A DNA stretch of 51,466 nt from an uncultured Clostridia bacterium. Its GTDB lineage: Bacteria > Bacillota > Clostridia > TANB77 > CAG-508. The stretch is from NCBI GenBank assembly GCA_947631745.1, contig CANRMM010000006.1, positions 1 through 51,466 of the forward strand, in the 5' to 3' direction. The notes below the pieces were generated by a model. That model was not told the DNA's origin, did no database searches, and saw only the letters and a program-made list of their open reading frames with translations. A program made the translations under genes and the position numbers. Positions 1 through 9,627 of the stretch are shown here, in pieces. Positions within the stretch are counted from its first letter, which is position 1. Every line of letters begins with the position of its first letter.

Positions 1-214
1 AATGTATTTTTGCTATTTGCTATGTCTAAAAATATAATTAATTTCTATTCAACATAAAAATATTATAGCAGATTTTCCAAAAAATATAAATAGAAAGTCT
101 AAAAGATGTTAAAAAAAGTGCAATTAATCTTGGATTGATACTTCAAATTATAAAATGTGCATTTAAAATTAAATTCAACGACCTACAAAAAAATTATGGA
201 AAAAAAAGATAAAT

Positions 215-243
215 TTGACTATAAACATAAAGTGTGATATAAT
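215..243 (+). promoter_or_regulatory. Putative sigma-A promoter (TTGACT-17-TATAAT) for the Fn3 protein
   Basis: TTGACT 215-220, 17-nt spacer, TATAAT 238-243, upstream of the ORF at 310. Confidence 0.6.
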
Positions 244-309
244 TATATTATGTATAAAACTAAAATATTATGCAAAAGATTTAGCAATAGTTAAAGGAGA
301 TGGTTTGCA

Positions 310-3300
310 ATGATAAATAATAAAAAAGTTTGGCTAAGTATGTTATCAATTGTAGTAATTGTATTAATGGCTTTAACTACTATCAGCTATGCAGAAGCAA
401 AGGGAAAAGTAACGGGTATAAGACTTAATTCTATGACAGCGAAAGAAACTGAAATAGTATGGAATACAGTAGATGGAGCAGCAACGTATGTCATTTATGA
501 GAGTGATCCTGTAGATGGCGATAAAGAAATTTCGGAAACTCCAAAAAATACTGTTACATTAAATATTGCAATTCCGGATGGTGGACTTAATATAAGAATA
601 GTAGCCAAGGATAGTAATGGTAAAATTATAGCAGATTCTTCTGAGGTAGTTACTATAAATAATGATTCAGACAAAGAAAAAACAGAAGAATATATTCTAG
701 AACAAGTACAAAATCTAGACGTTTTTGTAGATGAACCTACTAGAAGTGGTATACTAAAGTGGGATTCATTAAGAGACGTAACGGGCTATGAAATTTATAG
801 AGATGTAGATGGTGAAGGCTCTGTTTATTATGCTAGTACACCAGACACTAATTATCCTATATCAAATCTTATGGATAATGTAAGTTATGCCTATAAGGTA
901 AGAGCATATAAAAAGGAAAATGGAAAGACTTTATTATCTAAAGAATTTTCAGAAGAAAAAAATGTATGTATAAATGCAAGGGAACAGGGAGGAGTTGCTA
1001 ATTCTGCGTTACCAAAAGTAAAAAATGTAAAAGTATATGATATAATTCCATATAAGAGGATGGCGAAAATTATATTTGATCCTGTAAATGGGGCTTCTGG
1101 TTATGAACTATGGATAAATGTAAATAATGGGCAAGATATGTACTTGGGCGATGCTCCGAGTGGTTTCCAATTTATTATTACAGATTTTGAATTAGGAGTA
1201 AATTATGGAATAAAAATTAGAGCATACAAAGATGAAAACGGACAGAGAATATATTCTAAAGAATTCTCAGATGAAGTTCCATTATATGTAGATCCAAATA
1301 ATATAAAAGTATTAGATAAAGTAGAAAATTTACAAATTGATTCTATTCAGGGAGATGAAGCATATATTAGCTGGAATCCTGTAAATGATGCAACAGGTTA
1401 CGAAGTTTGGTTTACTGTAGATGGTGTAATTGGTATTGGATCTGTTTCAAGCAATTATGCACGCTTAATAGGATTTGAAGAAGGTAAAGATTATTTTGTA
1501 ACAATACTAGCATATAAAAGAAGTGGCGATGAAGTAATATATTCAAGAGAGGAATCAAACGGAGTTACTATAAATATAACAGGAAATTCAGGAAGTACAA
1601 ATTATCCGGGTCAAGGAGGTACAAATTATCCAGGTCAAGGAAATGGAAATACAAATTATCCGGGAAATTCAGGAAATACAAATTATCCTAGTCAAGGAAA
1701 TGGAAATACAAACTATCCAAGCAATTCGGTGCCTAAGCCAGAAAGAGTAACAGGAGTCACAGTTATCCCATATGGAAATAGAGTAACTATTGAATATAAT
1801 AGCGCCGTAGGAGCAATAGGATATGAAGTAAAACTAATTGGATTGGGTAATACTTGGATGTATGCTGGAACTGCTAAAGGTGTTGATATTCCGATAGAGA
1901 ATGGCTTTTATTCAGTGACTGTATATGCTTGGAATAGAGACTCAAATGGAAACATGCAATACGGAGAAGAAAGTGAAGTAGTTACATTTGAAATAAATAA
2001 CGGTTCTTCGACGAACAATAATGCGGTGACTGAATCTGGAGAAAATATATCTGTTAAAAATATGGGTGATTATTATCTTGTTAGTTGGAAAGAGATAGAA
2101 GGTGCAGAATATTACTATATATCATGTATTTATGAAAATACTGGTTCCCCTAATAGGCGCGAGAGCTTTGTGAATTACTTTGAATCTCATCCGGGATCTA
2201 GTGGTTATGTTACTTACTTGGTAGAAGCTGTAAAAGGAGGAAGAGTTATAGCAGATGTGTTCACAAGGACCTATGTAGAAGCTAAAACAAAGCCATATGC
2301 AGGTGCGGTAGATAAAATTACAAATATAAATATAGAAAAACAAAATAATGGATATATGATTACTTGGAATAAGGTAAATGGTGCAGAATATTACAACGTA
2401 GTATGCTCTGGAGGGGGTAGTTCTTACGGTTCTACCGCAGCTGAGAATAGATTTTTAGCTAATCCGGGATCTACTGGTACATTTACTTACATAATAGAAG
2501 CTATGAAGGGAGGAAAAATAATAGCAGAAGGAACAAAAGAACTCAAAGTAACTGGGGCGCAAAGTCCTTCAACAAATTCAGGTAATACAAGCAATTCAGG
2601 AAGTACATGGGCTACACCTGGAAAGGTATCAAATATAAGATGTAATATATCAGGAGACACTTTAGAAATCACATGGAATGGAGCTGTACCAGCATCAGGA
2701 TATGTAATAGAATTTAATGGTAGTACATATTATTCACCTACTAAGTATGAAGGAATACCTATAAAAGGAATTTCTAATGGTAATTATATAGTTACTGTAT
2801 ATGCTTATGTTGGAGAATATAATAATAGAGGAGAAGGAGTTTCGACTACAGTTAAAATAAATAATAGCTCTTCGACAAACTCAGGTAATTCAAGTAATAC
2901 AGGAAATAACAATTCAACTAATACAGGAAATAACAATTCAAATAATACAGGAAATTCATCGACTAAACCTTCAACAACTATAACAGTATCTGTTGCAGAT
3001 AGAGGTGATTACTATCTTATTAGTTGGAATAAAGTAGAAGGTGCTGACGAATATGTTCTATACAACATTAGTGCTAATCGTACGGATCAAGCACCATGCG
3101 GTACGAGTACTGAATATCATTCTCGTCCCGGATCTGCTGGTACCGTTACTTATAAAGTAGAGGCTCGTAAGGGAGGAAAAGTAATAGCAAAAGGAGAAAA
3201 AAGGCAGACAGTAGAAGCTAAAGCATTGACATATGAAAATAATGTAGCTACACTTAACGTAAGTATAAAGAAACAAAGTGATGGCTATATGATTACTTGG

Positions 3301-3486
3301 AATAAAGTAAATGGTGCAGAACATTACATGGTAACAAATGTTGAAGCCAATGGGCATAAACCTACAACTGATACTAAGTATTTAGCTCATCCTCCAACTG
3401 CTGGTACTTTTACTTATAAAGTAGAAGCTTTTAAAGGAGAAAAAATAATAGCAGAAGGAACGGCAACATGCACGGTAACTAATTAG
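310..3486 (+). CDS. Secreted protein with multiple fibronectin type III-like domains and Asn/Gly/Ser/Pro-rich linkers
   Basis: N-terminal signal peptide (KKVWLSMLSIVVIVLMALTTISYAEA); repeated 'W..V.GA.GYE.....Y.V.I.AY' Fn3-like motifs; NYPGQGNGNTNYPG and NNNSTNTGNNNS linkers. Confidence 0.8.
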   Translation: MINNKKVWLSMLSIVVIVLMALTTISYAEAKGKVTGIRLNSMTAKETEIVWNTVDGAATYVIYESDPVDGDKEISETPKNTVTLNIAIPDGGLNIRIVAKDSNGKIIADSSEVVTINNDSDKEKTEEYILEQVQNLDVFVDEPTRSGILKWDSLRDVTGYEIYRDVDGEGSVYYASTPDTNYPISNLMDNVSYAYKVRAYKKENGKTLLSKEFSEEKNVCINAREQGGVANSALPKVKNVKVYDIIPYKRMAKIIFDPVNGASGYELWINVNNGQDMYLGDAPSGFQFIITDFELGVNYGIKIRAYKDENGQRIYSKEFSDEVPLYVDPNNIKVLDKVENLQIDSIQGDEAYISWNPVNDATGYEVWFTVDGVIGIGSVSSNYARLIGFEEGKDYFVTILAYKRSGDEVIYSREESNGVTINITGNSGSTNYPGQGGTNYPGQGNGNTNYPGNSGNTNYPSQGNGNTNYPSNSVPKPERVTGVTVIPYGNRVTIEYNSAVGAIGYEVKLIGLGNTWMYAGTAKGVDIPIENGFYSVTVYAWNRDSNGNMQYGEESEVVTFEINNGSSTNNNAVTESGENISVKNMGDYYLVSWKEIEGAEYYYISCIYENTGSPNRRESFVNYFESHPGSSGYVTYLVEAVKGGRVIADVFTRTYVEAKTKPYAGAVDKITNINIEKQNNGYMITWNKVNGAEYYNVVCSGGGSSYGSTAAENRFLANPGSTGTFTYIIEAMKGGKIIAEGTKELKVTGAQSPSTNSGNTSNSGSTWATPGKVSNIRCNISGDTLEITWNGAVPASGYVIEFNGSTYYSPTKYEGIPIKGISNGNYIVTVYAYVGEYNNRGEGVSTTVKINNSSSTNSGNSSNTGNNNSTNTGNNNSNNTGNSSTKPSTTITVSVADRGDYYLISWNKVEGADEYVLYNISANRTDQAPCGTSTEYHSRPGSAGTVTYKVEARKGGKVIAKGEKRQTVEAKALTYENNVATLNVSIKKQSDGYMITWNKVNGAEHYMVTNVEANGHKPTTDTKYLAHPPTAGTFTYKVEAFKGEKIIAEGTATCTVTN
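1602..1721 (+). repeat. Imperfect tandem repeat encoding (G)NTNYPxQGNGNTNYP linker
   Basis: Recurring ACAAATTATCC(GGGTCAAGGAAATGGAAAT) units inside the Fn3 protein gene. Confidence 0.7.
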
Positions 3487-3562
3487 TTGGGACGTTAAAT
3501 GATGATAGCTGAGAAAAAATTCGATGTTAAGAAGAAAAAATAAATATATAGCTTTATGATAA

Positions 3563-3610
3563 ATACCTCAAATAGTAGATAAAAATCTATTATTTGAGGT
3601 ATATCTTTTT
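3563..3610 (+). terminator. Rho-independent terminator after Fn3 protein gene
   Basis: 18-bp stem ATACCTCAAATAGTAGAT/ATCTATTATTTGAGGTAT (one G-U), then ATCTTTTT. Confidence 0.85.
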
Positions 3611-3735
3611 GCATCTTTTATCGAAAAAATATTGAATTTTTCGGTACTTTAAGATAAAATGATAAGCATAACTTGTCGTTTTATATAACGATATATCACA
3701 TGTTGTAAAAAACTTTTCTATTTTAGGTAGTAATT

Positions 3736-3768
3736 CTGACAAAAAAGTATTGTTAAACGTATTATAAT
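3736..3768 (+). promoter_or_regulatory. Putative spoIIE promoter, CTGACA-21-TATAAT (long spacer)
   Basis: CTGACA 3736-3741 and TATAAT 3763-3768 upstream of spoIIE; 0A-box-like TTGTCG at 3673. Confidence 0.4.
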
Positions 3769-3824
3769 GTACAAGAAGTTAAACAAAGTAACTGTGTAAA
3801 ATAGAAAAGGTTGAGGTGGTAAGG

Positions 3825-6317
3825 ATGTTTCAAAATATATCAAAAGATTCGGAAGAGAATCTATATGAGGATGTTGAATTAAATAAAAAACAAAATATTA
3901 AGGAAATTATAATAAAATTATTTGATAAAAAAAATATTATTTTATATATAATAACTTTTATTATATCTATGGTAGGCTTTTCGTCTGAAAATTTACTTTT
4001 CTCATTTGTCCCTTTTGGACTTGCTATTATAGCTGCAGCTTTTAGCAATGGGCAACCTATTGGAATTATGTACTTATTATCTATTATAGGGACTTTTTTA
4101 AAATTTGGTTTCAATAATACACTTACATATATTATAACGTCTTTTACATTCTTTATGACAGTTTTATTTATTAGACCGCGCATACAAGAAGGTGTGAATG
4201 AACAAAGGAAAATAGGAATGCATCTTTTTTTTGCAGTGTTTATTGTACAAGTAGTACCAATGTTTTTTGGGACATTTTATGTGTTTGATTTTCTAACAGG
4301 AATTATGTTGGGAATGGCAACATATATATTTTATAAAATTTTTGTTAGCTCCATTGGAATGATTCGAAATTTTGGACAAAAAAAAGCTTTTACTATTGAA
4401 GAAGTAATGGGGGCGAGTTTGTTACTGGCTATTACTGTTTCTGCATTAGGAGAGTTTGGAATATTAGGATTTTCTGTTAGAAATGTTCTTAGTATTTTAA
4501 TAGTTCTAGTTTTAGGATGGAAGAATGGTATTTTAGTAGGAGCTACTTCTGGAATTACTATAGGAGTTGTTTTGGGAATTATTTGTGGATCTGAACCTGT
4601 TATGATAGCAACTTATGCAGTTTCAGGAATGATAGCTGGCATTTTAAATAGATTTGGTAGAATTGGTGTTATTGTTGGCTTTATATTAGGAAATGTTATT
4701 ATAGCATATGTTTCTAATGGAAACACATCACAGTTAATCATGTTCCAAGAGATTTTAATTGCTTCTTTAGGACTTTTAGCAATACCTAAGAGTATAGAAA
4801 TTCGTATTGAAGATTTATTTGGAACAACAAAATTATTACCAGAAACAACAGGAAAGGGAATTGAAGGAAATAAAGACACTATATATAAACTAAATAGTAT
4901 TTCAGAGACAATTCAAGACATGGCAGATAGTTATCAAGAAGCTGCAGCAACAATTCTATCAGAGGATGATTTGAAAGAACAAGAAAAAAGAAACATTGAT
5001 TTATTTATGGAAGAACTTCATAAAAATTTGGATGGTCTAGAAAATAATATGTTATATGAGGAAATGTATGAACCTGAAGATAGTATATTATTTGATATAT
5101 TTAATATGCTAATAGATAAAGAGATGATTTCAGAGAAAGATCTAATTAAAATTTTTGCGAATCATAATCATTATATTGTTGGATTTGAAAATACAGATTT
5201 GCAGGCAAAACAAGATGTTTCAAAGATGATAAAGGTTATTAATTATTCTTATCGTATTAGTAAAATGGATTTTATTTGGAAAAAGAAAATGGATGAGAGT
5301 AAAAAGAATGTATCTAATCAATTAAAGGGTGTTTCAGAAGTTATATCTAAGATGGCAAGAGATATGGATCAAAAAGAGGAAATCTTTGCTAGCCAAAAAG
5401 AAGAAATCCTTAAATTATTGGAACAGAAGGAAATAAAAATAAGAGATATACATATTAAACAGTCAAAGACTGGTAGATATTGCATAGATGTCTATACTGA
5501 TATTTGCAATACTACGGATGGAACAGAATGTAATATTAAGAAAATTTGTAAAATTCTTAGTAAAGTATTTGGACATAAAATGGTGATGCAAAAGCAAGAG
5601 TGCGGGCTAAGATTAAACAAAGAAGAATGTAAGTTTACTTATTTATCTGATGATAATTACAATTTGCAAATTGGAATTGCAAAATCTACTAAATCAGGCT
5701 CTCCAGTTTCAGGGGATACGAGTCTTCAAATTAAGTTAGATGACGGGAAGTATTTATTGGCTATTAGTGATGGAATGGGGTCTGGTCCGGAGGCTATGAA
5801 AAGTAGCAAAATAGCGATTAAGATGTTAGAAAGATTACTTTCTGCGGGATTTGAAAAGGATGTATCAATAAAGCTAATTAATTCGACATTGTCTGCTAAT
5901 ACAGAGGAAGATATGTATGCTACTTTAGATATAGAAGTATTGGATTTGTTTAATGGAAATATGGAATTTATAAAAAATAGTGCTTGTCCAACTTATGTAA
6001 AAAGAGAGGGTACGGTTCAGCTTCTTCAAGCAGTTTCATTGCCAACAGGTATTTTAGAAAATGTAGATTTAGTGGTATATGATTATGATTTACAAGATGG
6101 AGATATTTTAGTTATGTGTACAGATGGCATTATCGATTCTAATAAGGAATACTTGAATAAACAAATTTGGCTAAAATATTTATTAGAAGATATTGAAACA
6201 ACTGATGTTCAACAAATAGCAGATATCATTATGGGAGAAGCAATAGACAATGATTTTGGAGTACAAAAAGATGATATGACAGTCATTGTAGCAAAAGTGA
6301 TTAGCAAAAAGAAATAG
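3825..6317 (+). CDS. spoIIE: Stage II sporulation protein E (PP2C-type serine phosphatase with multi-TM N-terminus)
   Basis: N-terminal polytopic membrane region; C-terminal SpoIIE phosphatase motifs (LAISDGMGSGPEAMKSS, LVMCTDGIIDS, DDMTVIVAKV). ATG at 3825 preferred over the GTG at 3816 because of the GAGGTGG Shine-Dalgarno. Confidence 0.93.
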   Translation: MFQNISKDSEENLYEDVELNKKQNIKEIIIKLFDKKNIILYIITFIISMVGFSSENLLFSFVPFGLAIIAAAFSNGQPIGIMYLLSIIGTFLKFGFNNTLTYIITSFTFFMTVLFIRPRIQEGVNEQRKIGMHLFFAVFIVQVVPMFFGTFYVFDFLTGIMLGMATYIFYKIFVSSIGMIRNFGQKKAFTIEEVMGASLLLAITVSALGEFGILGFSVRNVLSILIVLVLGWKNGILVGATSGITIGVVLGIICGSEPVMIATYAVSGMIAGILNRFGRIGVIVGFILGNVIIAYVSNGNTSQLIMFQEILIASLGLLAIPKSIEIRIEDLFGTTKLLPETTGKGIEGNKDTIYKLNSISETIQDMADSYQEAAATILSEDDLKEQEKRNIDLFMEELHKNLDGLENNMLYEEMYEPEDSILFDIFNMLIDKEMISEKDLIKIFANHNHYIVGFENTDLQAKQDVSKMIKVINYSYRISKMDFIWKKKMDESKKNVSNQLKGVSEVISKMARDMDQKEEIFASQKEEILKLLEQKEIKIRDIHIKQSKTGRYCIDVYTDICNTTDGTECNIKKICKILSKVFGHKMVMQKQECGLRLNKEECKFTYLSDDNYNLQIGIAKSTKSGSPVSGDTSLQIKLDDGKYLLAISDGMGSGPEAMKSSKIAIKMLERLLSAGFEKDVSIKLINSTLSANTEEDMYATLDIEVLDLFNGNMEFIKNSACPTYVKREGTVQLLQAVSLPTGILENVDLVVYDYDLQDGDILVMCTDGIIDSNKEYLNKQIWLKYLLEDIETTDVQQIADIIMGEAIDNDFGVQKDDMTVIVAKVISKKK

Positions 6318-6353
6318 TTAATTTTTATGAAGTTGAATTTAGAAAAGTGCATT

Positions 6354-6388
6354 AAATACAAGAATTTATCATAAATTCTTGTATTTTT
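6354..6388 (+). terminator. Rho-independent terminator after spoIIE
   Basis: 15-bp perfect stem AAATACAAGAATTTA/TAAATTCTTGTATTT, 3-nt loop, T-tract. Confidence 0.85.
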
Positions 6389-6446
6389 ATGTCTAATTAT
6401 GATATAGTATATGTTGAATAAAAGCCATTGATGGAGGAAAGATAGT

Positions 6447-7967
6447 ATGAATAAAGGAAAAAGATATGACGGTGAAAAAAAGCTAAATATGAAAAAAGTA
6501 TTTGCTGTAATTATTGCCTTTGCCGTTATTATTATGTTTATTATGGCATTTAATAAACTAATGAATCCAGACGAAAGTACAAAAGAAAAAGTGGTAGCAT
6601 TAAGATATTTTCCTGTTTATACAAATCAAAAATGGGGCGTTATTGATTCAAAGGGACAAATTATCGTAGAACCAACTTATGATGAGGCAATTATTATACC
6701 AGATAACACACAAGGAATCTTTATTTGTACGCAAGATGTTAATTACGAAAATAATACTTACCAAATAAATGTACTTAATGAAAAGAATGAGAGACTTTTT
6801 ACAGAATATGAACTTGTAGAAGCTATTGAAAATTATGATGAAGATTATACATTATGGTATGAAACAGGTATTTTAAAAGTAAGAAAAGATGGAAAATATG
6901 GAATTATAGATTTTAAAGGTAATAAACTTACAGATTGTATATATGATTCTATTGAGGCAATTCAAGGAACTGCTAATAGTTTAGTAACAGTAAAAGATGG
7001 AAAGCAGGGATTAATTGATAATACAGGAGCAGTAATTATACAAAATGAATATCAGGATATTCAAGCTATTTCAGACAAATATGAAAACGGATATATTGTA
7101 CAAGCTAATGGTAAATATGGCGTTATCAACTTAAACAAATCTGTTGTATTGGATACAAAATATGATCGTGTAAAAAAAGTATACGGAAATAGTCAATATT
7201 ATGTTGTAGAAGAAGATGGAAAAATTAAAATTGTAGATATTGATAAAAAAGAATATTTTGTAGGAAAGTATGATGACATTACAGACATTAATGGAGATTT
7301 TGCTATTGTAAAAGATGGAAATCAATATGGTGTTGTTTCTATTTCTGGAAATAAAGAAGTTATTAAAACACAGTATGAAGATATTAAATATGCTACTGGT
7401 TCAAACTATATTGTAAAAGAAAATTCTAAATATGGTGTTATGAATACAGAAGGAGAAAAATTAGTTGACTTTAAATATAATAGCATTGTATATCGTAGTA
7501 ACGTTAATTTTTATGAGGCAGTAAATAGTGATTATACATCAGATCTAATAGATACTGATATGAAAGTTCGTTTGACAGGAATTGTGTCAGAAATTAATGT
7601 GAATGATGGCTACATGAGAATTAGAGTTGATGATGAGTATAAATATTATAATTTTAGATTTGAGGAAAAATCTAGCCAAGAGGCATTAAAGGGAAATACT
7701 ATATTCTTATCTAAAAAAGATGGAAAATATGGCTTTGTAGATAAAAATGGAATTGTTGTAGTAGATTATATTTATGATGATGCTAGAGAACAAAATGCTT
7801 ATGGATATGCTAGTGTTAAGAAAGATGGATTATGGGGGTGTGTCAATTCAAAAGGACAAGAAATCATTACACCATCTTATCAATTAGATAATAACATTTT
7901 GATAGAATTTATTGGAAAATGGCATTTGGGACAAGACTTGAATTTGAATTATTTTACTGATAAATAA
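6447..7967 (+). CDS. WG (KWG) repeat-containing membrane-anchored protein
   Basis: N-terminal TM segment; repeated 'KWGVIDSKGQIIVEPTYDEA', 'KYGIIDFKGNKLTDCIYDSI', 'LWGCVNSKGQEIITPSY' motifs; SD GGAGG. Confidence 0.85.
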   Translation: MNKGKRYDGEKKLNMKKVFAVIIAFAVIIMFIMAFNKLMNPDESTKEKVVALRYFPVYTNQKWGVIDSKGQIIVEPTYDEAIIIPDNTQGIFICTQDVNYENNTYQINVLNEKNERLFTEYELVEAIENYDEDYTLWYETGILKVRKDGKYGIIDFKGNKLTDCIYDSIEAIQGTANSLVTVKDGKQGLIDNTGAVIIQNEYQDIQAISDKYENGYIVQANGKYGVINLNKSVVLDTKYDRVKKVYGNSQYYVVEEDGKIKIVDIDKKEYFVGKYDDITDINGDFAIVKDGNQYGVVSISGNKEVIKTQYEDIKYATGSNYIVKENSKYGVMNTEGEKLVDFKYNSIVYRSNVNFYEAVNSDYTSDLIDTDMKVRLTGIVSEINVNDGYMRIRVDDEYKYYNFRFEEKSSQEALKGNTIFLSKKDGKYGFVDKNGIVVVDYIYDDAREQNAYGYASVKKDGLWGCVNSKGQEIITPSYQLDNNILIEFIGKWHLGQDLNLNYFTDK

Positions 7968-7980
7968 ACGGAGGAAGAAA

Positions 7981-9219
7981 ATGGAGCTAATGACAAAATA
8001 TCAATATACATATTTTATTTATCCTTATGTAATTGATAGTAATAAATATAATAAGTACTTATTAAGACTTTTAAAAAACAAGAAGTGTAGTTTAAGGATT
8101 TTTCAAAAAGAAAAAGATATGCATTTATATCATTACTTTTTGCCTAATATTCGAACGAGTATGTTTTGGTCTTTTGATTTAGATGATGCAAAATTGAAAA
8201 GTTTTAATAGTTTAGATATTAATATGAAAGCAAATCTTTTGGCACAAAAAGATTGTAATATATTTTCATACCAAATGGAAAAAGGATTACAGGGAAAAGT
8301 AGGAGAAAGTAATGGGATTTTCTTTGAAGTTAATGAAATTAAAATAGTTTGTTATCAAACGGGAATTTGCTTTTTGATTTTTAAAACGTCTTTGGAACAA
8401 GATGGAGGTTTTTCAGACATTTTAAATTTTAATTATAAATTCCGTGAGGCAAATTCAAAAACATATAATTTGAAGGAATATGAAAATATTAGAATTCAAT
8501 CAGATGTTTTTAAAGATGTACAAGAGATATCAGAAGTTGTGAAAGAAATCACTGGAGGAAAAACAGCTAATAAAAAGTTAAATTTGGATAGTGAAAGGTT
8601 TATAGTTTATTCTTATGCGTGTTTAGATCAAAGCTCTTGGAATGAGAATGGTGAGAATGAAAATGTAAAAAATGCATTTTTTAAATATCGTGAGATTTTA
8701 CCTGCAAGTAGGCAAGTAACTGATATGGCTTATCAGAATCAAGAAAAAGAAATGTATGAAAATAAGTATGTGAAATATGGATTTTCAAATTTAGGTACAG
8801 TTTTATTAACTTCTGATATTAATCCAGTTAATTATACTTTGGTAGCACAGAAATTTGAGAGTGAGTATTTGTATACCTATATTATTTCTTTGTATAAAAA
8901 GGTGTTATTAAATAAATTGAATTATGAATTCAATAAAATGGAAAAATTTAAGTCTTCCGAAAAAGATTTTTTGAAATTTACGAAAGATTTATGGATTCAA
9001 GAAATTACAAATGATGATTTTGGAAAGGTTCTTATAAAAAAATGGAATGCTATTTTTGAGACAGAAGATATATTTGTAAAATTAAAAAGTAAATATGAGG
9101 TATTGTATAAGAAGTATCATATGGAATCAACTAACAGAGCAAACCAAAAATTGTTTGTAGTTGTAACTATTTTGATTGTTATTAATATTTTGGGTATTAT
9201 TATAATGGTACTTAAATAG
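7981..9219 (+). CDS. Uncharacterised protein with single C-terminal TM helix (tail-anchored topology)
   Basis: Good SD (ACGGAGGAAG); C-terminal LFVVVTILIVINILGIIIMVL; no family recognised. Confidence 0.75.
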   Translation: MELMTKYQYTYFIYPYVIDSNKYNKYLLRLLKNKKCSLRIFQKEKDMHLYHYFLPNIRTSMFWSFDLDDAKLKSFNSLDINMKANLLAQKDCNIFSYQMEKGLQGKVGESNGIFFEVNEIKIVCYQTGICFLIFKTSLEQDGGFSDILNFNYKFREANSKTYNLKEYENIRIQSDVFKDVQEISEVVKEITGGKTANKKLNLDSERFIVYSYACLDQSSWNENGENENVKNAFFKYREILPASRQVTDMAYQNQEKEMYENKYVKYGFSNLGTVLLTSDINPVNYTLVAQKFESEYLYTYIISLYKKVLLNKLNYEFNKMEKFKSSEKDFLKFTKDLWIQEITNDDFGKVLIKKWNAIFETEDIFVKLKSKYEVLYKKYHMESTNRANQKLFVVVTILIVINILGIIIMVLK

Positions 9220-9231
9220 AGTGGAGGAAAA

Positions 9232-9627
9232 ATGCAAGTAACAACAGGTGTAGATATTATTGAAGTAGAGCGTATTAAAGATGCAGTTAATAAAATAGGG
9301 GATAATTTTTTAAATAAAATTTATACAGAGCAAGAAATAGAGTATTGCAATAAATCTAAAAAGATGAAATATCAGCATTTTGCGGGAAGATTTGCTGCTA
9401 AAGAAGCTACATTTAAGGCAATATCTACACATATAGATTGTAAGGAAGATGCTTTATGGAAAGAAATAGAAATTATTAATGATAAAGAGGGGAAACCTGC
9501 TATTAATGTGGCTAAATTAAAAAAAGGACGTTTAGAAAATTTAAAAAATATTGATATTAGTATTTCTCATATTAAAGATTATGCAATTGCTAGTGTTGTT
9601 GCTATGTTTGAAGAGGATAAAAAATGA
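9232..9627 (+). CDS. acpS: Holo-[acyl-carrier-protein] synthase
   Basis: GVDIIEVERIKDAV ... YCNKSKK ... FAGRFAAKEATFKAI ... ISISHIKDYAIASVVA. Confidence 0.95.
   Translation: MQVTTGVDIIEVERIKDAVNKIGDNFLNKIYTEQEIEYCNKSKKMKYQHFAGRFAAKEATFKAISTHIDCKEDALWKEIEIINDKEGKPAINVAKLKKGRLENLKNIDISISHIKDYAIASVVAMFEEDKK

Noticed and set aside
1602-1721. Regularly spaced repeats as a possible CRISPR array
   Set aside because: Repeats are in-frame coding repeats (NTNYPxQG) without unique spacers.
2122-3357. Minus-strand ORFs inside the Fn3 gene
   Set aside because: Antisense to a clearly coding, domain-rich plus-strand frame; no SD or family resemblance.
3601-3720. Extra stem-loops (TCGAAAAA/TTTTTCG; TTTTATC/GATAAAA) upstream of spoIIE as a possible sRNA
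   Set aside because: AT-only short stems are expected by chance in this composition; no promoter/terminator pair clearly bounds an RNA.
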